Below are positions 36,392 through 43,401 of a DNA stretch of 64,000 nucleotides, one piece after another. The first letter of the stretch is position 1, and the number at the start of each line of letters is the position of its first letter. A program made the translations under genes and the position numbers. The notes under the pieces are model-generated. The model searched no databases. It had not been told where the DNA came from and was given only the letters and a program-made list of their open reading frames with translations. The stretch spans positions 49,267 to 113,266 of the forward strand of contig CAIUOG010000054.1 in NCBI GenBank assembly GCA_903900705.1. The letters run 5' to 3'. The DNA comes from an uncultured Acidobacteriia bacterium. GTDB lineage: Bacteria > Acidobacteriota > Terriglobia > Bryobacterales > Bryobacteraceae.

Positions 36392-36423
36392 CTAATCCTC
36401 TTTGGGCACCTAATCCTCTTTGG
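36392..36423 (-). repeat. tandem 14-base duplication bridging a stop codon and the next ribosome-binding site
   Basis: On the minus strand CCAAAGAGGATTAG occurs twice with an 18-base period (36423-36410 and 36405-36392). The first copy codes the end of the double-ATPase protein, including its TAG stop. The second copy supplies the GAGG Shine-Dalgarno for the permease starting at 36390. Confidence 0.75.
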
Positions 36424-38335
36424 CAACCTTGCCCTGTTTGCGGGCTTTTTCGACAACGGCGATGAAGACGTCTTCGAGGGACCAGGTTTCCTCATGAACG
36501 TCCATCACTTTGATACCGGCGGCGGCGAGTTTGGGAGTGACGTCATGGGCGGTGATGACGTGGAGACGATCCCCGAACAGTGAGATGCGCCAGCGCTCTT
36601 CGGTTTCCCGGAGCAGGTCGGCGGCTTTCTGGGGCTGATCCACAACCATTTCGAGGAGCTTGCCTTCCTGTTGGGCGCGGACACCGGAGGGAGTACCTTC
36701 CGCGACGATCTCGCCGGCCACCATGAAGCCAAGGCGGTTGCACTGTTCGGCCTCTTCGAGGTAGTGGGTGGTGACGAGGATGGCGGTGCCCATGTCCGCG
36801 AGTTTGTTGATCATGCGCCAGAAGGCGCGGCGGGCGAGGGGGTCGACGCCGGAGGTGGGTTCATCGAGGAAGAGCACGCCGGGTTCGTGCATGATGGACG
36901 CGCCGAAGGCGACGCGCTGTTTCCAGCCGCCGGGCAGACTGCCGGTGATGAGTTTTTCTTTCCCTTCGAGGCCGGAGAAGGCGAGAACCCAGCGTTTTTT
37001 CTCTTCAATTTCCTCCGGAGGCACGCCGTAGACGCCGGCGAAGAAGCTGAGGTTCTCATCGATGGAAAGATCGTCATAGAGAGAGAACTTCTGCGACATG
37101 TAGCCGATGCGGCGGCGGACTTCCGGGGAGCGGAAGGCGCCGCTTTCGCCGGCGAGTTCCATGGCTCCGGCGCTGGCTTCGAGCAGGCCGCAGAGCATCT
37201 TGATGGTGGTGGTCTTCCCCGCCCCGTTGGCGCCGAGGAGGCCGTAGATTTCGCCGTATTTCACTTCGACGCTGACGTCTTTCACGGCCAAGAATTCGCC
37301 GAAGTGTTTGGAGAGATTCTTTGCGCCGATGGCGGTTTTGCCTTTGAGTTCGCCGTGGGGGTGTTTGCCGGGATACGGGGGCGCGGCGACGTCCTGCCCG
37401 ATGGCGCGGAGGGTGGCGACGAAGGTGTTTTCGAGCGTGGGCTGGTCGACGCGGAAGATATCGACGGTGAGTCCGCCGTTGCGGAGAGTGGATTCGACGA
37501 GTTGGCTGCCGGCGGCGGCATCGGGGACGATGACATCGAGACGGTCGCCGAAGCGTTGCACGTCAAAGATGATCCTGTGGTCGGCAGACTGGACGGAGAG
37601 GAGTTCCTCGGCGCGGCCGAGGTTGTCGGTATGGACTTCGAGACGCTTCGCGCCCAGGTGTTCGCGGAGTTGGGCAGGGGCGCCGATTTCGCGAATCTCG
37701 CCGAGGTGCATGAGGGCGACGCGGTGGCAGCGCTCGGCTTCATCGAGATAGGGCGTGGCGACCATGATGGTGAGGCCATCGATGGCGAGGTGGGCGAGAG
37801 TGTCCCAGAATTCGCGGCGGGAGACGGGGTCGACGCCGGTGGTGGGTTCATCGAGCAGGAGGACGGAGGGCTGGGCGACGAGGGCGCAGGCGAGGGCGAG
37901 TTTCTGTTTCATGCCGCCGGAGAGACGACCGGCGAGGCGGGCGGTGAAGCGGTCCATATCAAACATGGACAGGTATTTGTGGCCGCGCTCCTGAATGTCT
38001 TTGGCGGCGATGTGGCGGAGGTTGCCGATGTAGCTCAGGTTTTCGGCGACGGTGAGGTCGGGATAGAGAGAGAAGGTCTGGGTGAGGTAGCCGGTCTGGC
38101 TGCGGGCTTCGCGCGCGGGTTTGCCATAGATGGCGACCTGGCCGGAGGTGGCTTCCATGACGCCCGCGAGGATCTGGAAGGTGGTGGTTTTACCAGCGCC
38201 ATCGGGACCGATGAGACCGAAGATCTGGCCCCGGGGGATATCGAAGGAGATCCCTTTGACGGCCTGGGTATCGGGCTTATAGGTCTTGACGAGGCTGGCT
38301 ACGTGGATTGCGGAGGCCCCGGCGGCGGGGGTCAC
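36410..38335 (-). CDS. double-domain ABC ATPase, YbhF-like
   Basis: 641 residues carrying two complete ABC ATPase domains in one chain. The first has Walker A G-P-D-G-A-G-K-T-T near residue 43, L-S-G-G-M-K-Q-K and Walker B L-L-L-D-E-P-T-T-G-V-D. The second starts near residue 335 with Walker A G-A-N-G-A-G-K-T-T, signature L-P-G-G-W-K-Q-R (an altered LSGGQ) and Walker B L-F-L-D-E-P-T-S-G-V-D. This is the YbhF form, driving a drug or cation exporter with YbhS/YbhR. Start and stop are tightly packed with the neighbouring genes. Confidence 0.92.
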   Translation of the reverse strand: MTPAAGASAIHVASLVKTYKPDTQAVKGISFDIPRGQIFGLIGPDGAGKTTTFQILAGVMEATSGQVAIYGKPAREARSQTGYLTQTFSLYPDLTVAENLSYIGNLRHIAAKDIQERGHKYLSMFDMDRFTARLAGRLSGGMKQKLALACALVAQPSVLLLDEPTTGVDPVSRREFWDTLAHLAIDGLTIMVATPYLDEAERCHRVALMHLGEIREIGAPAQLREHLGAKRLEVHTDNLGRAEELLSVQSADHRIIFDVQRFGDRLDVIVPDAAAGSQLVESTLRNGGLTVDIFRVDQPTLENTFVATLRAIGQDVAAPPYPGKHPHGELKGKTAIGAKNLSKHFGEFLAVKDVSVEVKYGEIYGLLGANGAGKTTTIKMLCGLLEASAGAMELAGESGAFRSPEVRRRIGYMSQKFSLYDDLSIDENLSFFAGVYGVPPEEIEEKKRWVLAFSGLEGKEKLITGSLPGGWKQRVAFGASIMHEPGVLFLDEPTSGVDPLARRAFWRMINKLADMGTAILVTTHYLEEAEQCNRLGFMVAGEIVAEGTPSGVRAQQEGKLLEMVVDQPQKAADLLRETEERWRISLFGDRLHVITAHDVTPKLAAAGIKVMDVHEETWSLEDVFIAVVEKARKQGKVAKED

Positions 38336-39471
38336 GGGAGCTTGATCTCCGCATCGGCGGGCATGCCGGGTTTTGCGAAGCCGAAGCCGGCTTTGAGCTG
38401 GAGTTTCACGCCGACGACCTGTTTGACGCGGTCATCGCGGAAGTAGGTGTTTTCGGGGGTGAAGGTGGCCTGGGGGTCGATGCGGGAGACGACGGCGTCG
38501 AGGCCCTGTTTGGTGTTGGAATCGAGGTAGACGAGGGCGGACTGGCCGAGTTTGACTTTGCCGATCTGGCCTTCAGGGATGAAGCCGCGGAGGTAGACCT
38601 TATTGAGGTCCAGGAGGGTGACGAGGGGGGTGCCGGCCTGGACGACTTCGCCGGGTTCGGCGCCGCGGGTGATGACGGTGCCATCGAACGGGGCGTAGAT
38701 TTCGAGATCCTTCAGGTTTTCCTGGGCTTCGACGAGCTGGGCGCGGGCACGGGCGGCGTCCGCCTGCGCGCCGGCGATGAGAGGTTCCTGCAGGGCGATC
38801 TGTTTGCGAATTCCGGCGGACTGGGTTTCGCGAATGCGGGGCGTGGTGAGGCTGGTACCGGCCATGGTGAGGGAGGCGCGGGCGGAATCGACGCGTTTCC
38901 GCGCGGACTGGACGGCGGCTTCCTGCGTTTCCGCGGTGGATTCGGCCTGTTTGCCCTGGCGTTCGGAGACTGCGCCGGATTTGGCGAGTTTGGTGTAGGC
39001 GTCGCGATCAAAGAGGGCGATTTTGAGAGCGCCTTCCTGCTGGGCCAGTTGGGCCTGGGCGGCGGCGAGTTCGGCCTCGGCCTGGCGGACGCGACCGCCG
39101 GCATCGTCAGAAGACTGGCCTTTTTCGAGTTCCGAACCCTGCAACTGTTCCTGCAGGATGGCGATCTGCTGGCGGGAGGAGCGAACGCGGGCGTCGGCTT
39201 CGGCGACGGCGGCCTGGGCCTGATCGACACGGGCGCGGACCTGGCGGTCATCGAGGCGGGCGATGAGGTCGCCAGCCTTCACGGTGTCACCCTCGCGGTA
39301 GCGGATTTCGACGATGCGGCCCGCGATTTTGGGGGCGATGGCGGAATCGTCACCCTCAATGCGACCGGTGAGCTGCACGCGGTCTGTGGGGACGGGGGGC
39401 GCGGAGAAGAAGTACTTCCAGACGCCAAAAGCAATGCCGGCGATGAGGAGGAGCGGGATGAGCTTTTTCAT
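38332..39471 (-). CDS. HlyD/YbhG-type membrane-fusion (periplasmic adaptor) protein
   Basis: 379 residues. A single N-terminal membrane anchor (L-I-P-L-L-L-I-A-G-I-A-F-G-V-W) is followed by a barrel-sandwich half (G-R-I-E-G-D), long coiled-coil helices from about residue 85 to 220, and the returning lipoyl half (I-Y-A-P-F-D-G-T-V-I-T-R-G-A-E-P-G-E-V-V). It would bridge the inner-membrane ABC transporter to the TolC protein coded last in the operon. It overlaps both flanking genes by four bases. Confidence 0.9.
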   Translation of the reverse strand: MKKLIPLLLIAGIAFGVWKYFFSAPPVPTDRVQLTGRIEGDDSAIAPKIAGRIVEIRYREGDTVKAGDLIARLDDRQVRARVDQAQAAVAEADARVRSSRQQIAILQEQLQGSELEKGQSSDDAGGRVRQAEAELAAAQAQLAQQEGALKIALFDRDAYTKLAKSGAVSERQGKQAESTAETQEAAVQSARKRVDSARASLTMAGTSLTTPRIRETQSAGIRKQIALQEPLIAGAQADAARARAQLVEAQENLKDLEIYAPFDGTVITRGAEPGEVVQAGTPLVTLLDLNKVYLRGFIPEGQIGKVKLGQSALVYLDSNTKQGLDAVVSRIDPQATFTPENTYFRDDRVKQVVGVKLQLKAGFGFAKPGMPADAEIKLP

Positions 39472-40130
39472 TTCGTACTTTCCTGTGCAAAAGTCCGCAG
39501 GGCGGCGAGAGAGAAATCGGTGATGTGACGGGCGATCTGGTCGAGACGGGCGTCCGTCATTTCGAGATCCGGCCAGACACGGGAGATGACGGGGCGGGCG
39601 TGGGCCCAGTGGACGACCTGGGCGATGACGCTGTGGGTGCTGAGGCGGACCACGTCATGATGCGGCGGCAGGCCGACGATCTGCGCGATGACGCCGCGCA
39701 GAACGGAGTAATTCGGGCCGATGGCGAGTTCCACGACGCGGTCCAGACCGGAGGTGGGGTGGGCCATTTCATGGGCCATGATGCGGACGTGCCAGTTGCC
39801 GCGTTCGGCGGCGTGGGCCATGCGGCGGAGCATGCCGTTGACGATCTGGTGGAGCGCGATTTCGGGAGTCTGGCTTTGTTCCGCCAACTGGCGAAGGTCT
39901 GCCATTTTGGCGACGCAGATGGATTCAAGAAGGACGGCGTCATAGAGGCCCATCTTGTCGCGAAAGTGGTAGTTGACGGCGGCGATGTTGGCGCCGGCGC
40001 GGGCGCAGATTTCGCGGACCGTGGCGGCCTGGAAGCCGTGTTCGGCGAAGACCTCTCCGGCGGCCTCGACGAGACGGGCGCGGGTGGCGTCGTGATCGTG
40101 CGGCGGCGGGAGTGGGAGGGCGGTAGACAT
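39468..40130 (-). CDS. TetR/AcrR-family regulator, CecR-like
   Basis: A 220-residue repressor. The HTH is A-A-G-E-V-F-A-E-H-G-F followed by T-V-R-E-I-C-A-R-A-G-A-N and the Y-H-F-R-D-K-M-G-L-Y helix near residues 25-70. The C-terminal ligand domain matches the CecR (YbiH) group. In E. coli cecR heads the ybhG-ybhF-ybhS-ybhR operon, and the gene order here is the same, so autoregulation of the exporter operon is likely. GGAG five bases before the ATG at 40130 decides the start. It overlaps the adaptor gene by four bases. Confidence 0.88.
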   Translation of the reverse strand: MSTALPLPPPHDHDATRARLVEAAGEVFAEHGFQAATVREICARAGANIAAVNYHFRDKMGLYDAVLLESICVAKMADLRQLAEQSQTPEIALHQIVNGMLRRMAHAAERGNWHVRIMAHEMAHPTSGLDRVVELAIGPNYSVLRGVIAQIVGLPPHHDVVRLSTHSVIAQVVHWAHARPVISRVWPDLEMTDARLDQIARHITDFSLAALRTFAQESTK

Positions 40131-40183
40131 TCGTACTCCGGTTTGAAGCATCAGATTAAAACAGTTGTTTGAGAGGTGTCAAG

Positions 40184-41158
40184 TCAGGCGGCCATGGTGC
40201 GGAGGGGCGGGGCATTTTGGCCGCAACAGCGTTTGTGTTTGCGGCCGGAACCGCAGGGACAGTTGGCATTTCGGGGTGTCGGGCGGCTGACCGCCGAAGG
40301 ACGGGGGGTGATGGGGGGACTGGCGAAGCGTTCGGGGGCATTCGGGGTCGCTTCGTTTTGTGTTTTCGGGTCTTTGGTTTCGGGCGCGCCGCCTGGCTGG
40401 CCGGCGGTTGCTGGTTCTGCTCTGGCTGCTTCTGATTTGGCTTTTTCTGCTCTGGCGGATTCTGCTCTGGCGGCTTTCGGCGGGAATTCGTCTGCCCTGG
40501 ACACGTCCGGGATGCCCTGGCTTTCCATGGCGATGATGCGGTTGGTGGCTTCGAGGGTGTTGACTTTGGCGGTCTGGAGTTTTGTGCGCGCATGATCGTT
40601 GATGCCGGCGATGACGTCCCGGAGGGAGGCCAGGCCGAAGTGGGAGGGGTCGTGACCGGGGTTCAGGACTTCGGAGCGGAGGTGGCGTTCGGTCTGGAGG
40701 TTGCGGAGGTCGGCGAGGGCGCGGCGCATGGCGGACTGGGCCTGGCCGCGGGCGCGGTCGACGGAGGACTGGACGGCGAGGGCGGAGGGGTAAAGCATGG
40801 GGTCCAGGAAGACGTCCGGGGGCGCGGTGGGGTAGAGGCCTTTGACGAACTCATGGTGGACCAAAGCGAGGAGGCTGCCTTCCGCGTGGGCGCAGCGGCG
40901 GAGACGCCAGGCGCAGCGGACGACTTCGGTGGCATGGAGTTCTTCGACCAGGCCGACGGGATTGAGGGAATCCCAGAGTTGGGCGCAAACCTGGTTATAT
41001 TCGTCCCGCTCATGGGGCTGGACGCAGTTTGTGGTGGAAAAGAGGCCGAATTTCAGAGCATTTTGGGAGGTGGCGGCTTTACCGGCTTCGGTGCGGGGGC
41101 CGGTGGAGAGTTTGGCGTTGGCGCGATTGGCCTGGGCTTTGGCGGCGGAGGTGGACAT
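40184..41158 (-). CDS. SEC-C zinc-motif protein with an acidobacterial 'STGPRT' N-terminus
   Basis: 324 residues. The N-terminus N-R-A-N-A-K-L-S-T-G-P-R-T-E-A-G-K followed by S-Q-N-A-L-K-F-G is shared by a large acidobacterial paralogous group of unknown function. A helical middle part (to about residue 220) follows. Then comes a low-complexity Ala/Glu/Pro-rich linker and a C-terminal SEC-C motif C-P-C-G-S-G-R-K-H-K-R-C-C-G near 305, which binds zinc in SecA and other proteins. It stands alone, next to the decayed island, and no mobile-element enzyme adjoins it. Confidence 0.75.
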   Translation of the reverse strand: MSTSAAKAQANRANAKLSTGPRTEAGKAATSQNALKFGLFSTTNCVQPHERDEYNQVCAQLWDSLNPVGLVEELHATEVVRCAWRLRRCAHAEGSLLALVHHEFVKGLYPTAPPDVFLDPMLYPSALAVQSSVDRARGQAQSAMRRALADLRNLQTERHLRSEVLNPGHDPSHFGLASLRDVIAGINDHARTKLQTAKVNTLEATNRIIAMESQGIPDVSRADEFPPKAARAESARAEKAKSEAARAEPATAGQPGGAPETKDPKTQNEATPNAPERFASPPITPRPSAVSRPTPRNANCPCGSGRKHKRCCGQNAPPLRTMAA

Positions 41159-41218
41159 GGTTTGCTCCTTTGTGTGTTGGTTGCGTGTCGGGGGCCTGGC
41201 GGGGCGGGCCGGGCGATA

Positions 41219-41246
41219 AAAAAGCCGGCTCGGCGGCCGGCTTTTT
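41219..41246. terminator. orphan terminator-like hairpin
   Basis: An 11-bp perfect inverted repeat (41219-41229 and 41236-41246) has a six-base loop, an A-run on one side and a T-run on the other. It lies 60 bases upstream of the SEC-C start, so it is not after any gene kept in this window. It may end transcripts arriving from either side or belong to a lost gene. The rest of 41159-41428 holds no gene. Confidence 0.6.
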
Positions 41247-41428
41247 GGGGTTTGGCTGGGGACGAGTGGGTCCCCGGCTGGAGGGTAGCATGGGTGTCAA
41301 GGGTTTTGGGGGGGGAGGAGCGGCCACCACACTGATTCTACAGACTTTCTTTTTCTAATTTGGCGGAACTGGAGGTGGAAGAAAGGGAGGCCCCGCAGGG
41401 CCATGCCGCTGACGTTGCCCCTACCTAG

Positions 41429-42466
41429 GGCAATATCATCTGCATCGATCCCAAAGACGTCACCGCGTGGCCGAATGGTGTGCCGGGTCGGGCGCGCTAT
41501 CCGATCAAGCGCGAGAGCGACGTGGTGATAGAACGTGGCGACGCGTTGGCGAGCTATTTGGACCGCCGCGCGGATAGTGACCTCGCCAACCTCGAAGATG
41601 CCGAGCGCTTTGAACAGGTTGGGGCCTACCTCCTCTCAACCTTTTTACGGCTTGGCTCGATTGCCCAGGCCAGCCTCGCAAAGCGCCACACAGCAGCGAT
41701 CATTGCTCGTCTCGACGAGAGCCTCGCTGCGATTGCGGCCAAGATTGAGATCGGCCCCGACCTCGCCGCGCGGCATCCCGGTGTCAGCGCGCTCGGACTC
41801 CAGCACCTGCTGGAAGCCTTCCGCCGGTACGACGGCGATGTCGAGAACCTGCTACCGGCCGCCGTTGATAGCCAAGACAGCTACGACCGGTTCGTCACCA
41901 TCATGAAACGGATTAACCAGCATCTTTTTCCTGCGTTTCTTCCCGACGGCTTGATTCCACTCCACGCGCTGATCCTAGTGCAGTGGCTCAAGGGCTACTC
42001 GCTTGCGTCGATGATCAGGCGGAACATCGATTATCATCGCTCTCGCAGCAAGAAATACAACCTGCCGGTTCTGATCCGGCAAACTATGGAGTTGGTCGAG
42101 CAAATCGCTCGTTTCCGCGCGCCGAAATACTTCTCGGCCTACGTTGACGTGCTTCACGCCCGCCTTCACGAGATCAGTCGCTTCGACCTGATTGAGGTGG
42201 ACGAACTAGACATCGGCACCCAACTCGAGTTCGGCGTCTCATCTCGCACCCTGCTCTCACTAATGGAGCTTGGGGTTTCCCGCATGAGCGCGGTTGCCCT
42301 TTACGAGAAAATAGCCCGCGACGATCTCAGCCAGCAGGCCTGTATTGCCTGGGTAATAGAACGGGACTCGCAATTCGAAGGAATGGGAATTCCTGCTATC
42401 ATAATGCGTGAAATTCGTGCCAAGCTCTTGCCGACGGGCGGTCCACTCCAAGTCCCGACATCATGA
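41429..42466 (+). pseudogene. 5'-truncated helicase-like gene (C-terminal domain only)
   Basis: An open frame of 345 codons begins right after a TAG at 41426-41428 without a credible start; the first GTG is at 41480. The product reads N-I-I-C-I-D-P-K-D-V, then R-E-S-D-V-V-I-E-R-G-D-A-L-A-S-Y-L, and later K-Y-N-L-P-V-L-I-R-Q-T-M-E-L-V-E-Q-I. It resembles the C-terminal helical region of large DEAD/DEAH helicases found in defence loci. There are no Walker motifs, so the motor part is missing. Base composition is lower in G+C than its surroundings. Identity as a helicase tail is my inference from pattern memory and needs a profile search. Confidence 0.55.
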
Positions 42467-42484
42467 GCAGTCGAGGAGAATGAG

Positions 42485-42778
42485 GTGCCAGCCAAGCCGA
42501 TCACTATTGGCCCGCTGAACTTCGCCAATCGAGGCGACGCCAACTCCTTTCTTCGAACCATGCTCAACCGCTACGATCTCGGCGACAGGGTCAACGCTGC
42601 CGATGAGGACGTACTCCGCGGGGCGCTTGTGCTTCATCCCGAGGCGGACCAGAAGATCGGCTGTGGTGTAGCACACTTCAGCGTCAGGAGCGCCGACTAC
42701 GGCACGAGGTGCTTCTGGATAACTCGATTTGATGGGACAACGGAGAAGTTCTCATACAAGACGTGCATTCGCGGCTGA
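42485..42778 (+). CDS. DUF3223 (DCL-like) protein
   Basis: A 97-residue small protein. It matches the DUF3223 pattern: K-P-I-T-I-G near the start, a middle D-R-V-N segment, then H-P-E-A-D-Q-K-I-G-C-G-V-A-H-F near residue 51 and R-C-F-W-I-T-R-F-D-G-T-T near 78. In plants the same fold occurs in DCL proteins and the Pol V tail; bacterial members are often in defence regions and their role is unknown. A GTG start has AGGAG seven bases before it. It follows the helicase-like remnant by 18 bases. Confidence 0.75.
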   Translation: MPAKPITIGPLNFANRGDANSFLRTMLNRYDLGDRVNAADEDVLRGALVLHPEADQKIGCGVAHFSVRSADYGTRCFWITRFDGTTEKFSYKTCIRG

Positions 42779-43401
42779 GGGTGGGCCATATCATGTGTGC
42801 CCGGCGCAACTCCTACCTGCCACACTATGCGACGCGAGCAAAACACAACGTGCGAATTGATTGCTGCGGTGAGTGACGTCTTGGAAGGTTCTGCAGTCGT
42901 CCATACCTCTGAATTCATTTCACAAGAAGCGATTCGTACCGATCAGCGAGCGAGTCCCGGCCGATCCGCTCCGAGTAGCTGTTGGCATATGCACGCATAC
43001 AATGGCCCCAAAGGGCGTTGCAGGAAGTGATCGAACTTGGCCGAGAAACGCCCGAACCATTGAAGTGGCGCGTCGTTGTCCCCAAGTCCCGATCTGGGAA
43101 GTCACCTTGACGCCCTGTCGGCATCTCGGTGAACTACCCCGCACCAAAAGGCCCGAAACGGCGTTCCCGAAAACGTCAAACGCCAAGCTCCTCGGCCGGT
43201 GCGGGCTGCCTCCAGAGAGATTTTCTGCGGCGGACGCGGTCCGGAACTCTCCGGCGTGTCGATGGTTGAGGGAGGGCCTCCCCGGTGCGGAGCGTGCGCC
43301 CCATCCTGACAAATTACCGGCGCCGCCGAGAGGGGAGTCGATATATGATTCACCCATGTTGGTTGAGCGCGGATGAGACAGGCTGAGGAGCGGAGCAGGA
43401 A
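42779..43401. other. 623 bases without a convincing gene
   Basis: Several overlapping open frames occur, but none has a ribosome-binding site, a domain pattern or normal codon use. One short frame on the + strand (42979-43110, 43 codons between stops) reads A-L-Q-E-V-I-E-L-G-R-E-T-P-E-P-L-K-W and looks like the tail of a lost protein. The region is probably the decayed edge of the island that starts near 41.4 kb. Confidence 0.5.

Noticed and set aside
36671..38446. 591-codon open frame on the + strand
   Set aside because: Antisense to the double ABC ATPase, whose Walker motifs are clear; the Gly/Glu-rich product is a codon shadow.
42873..43376. 167-codon open frame in the gene-poor stretch
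   Set aside because: No ribosome site, no domain, mixed composition; other frames are equally open.
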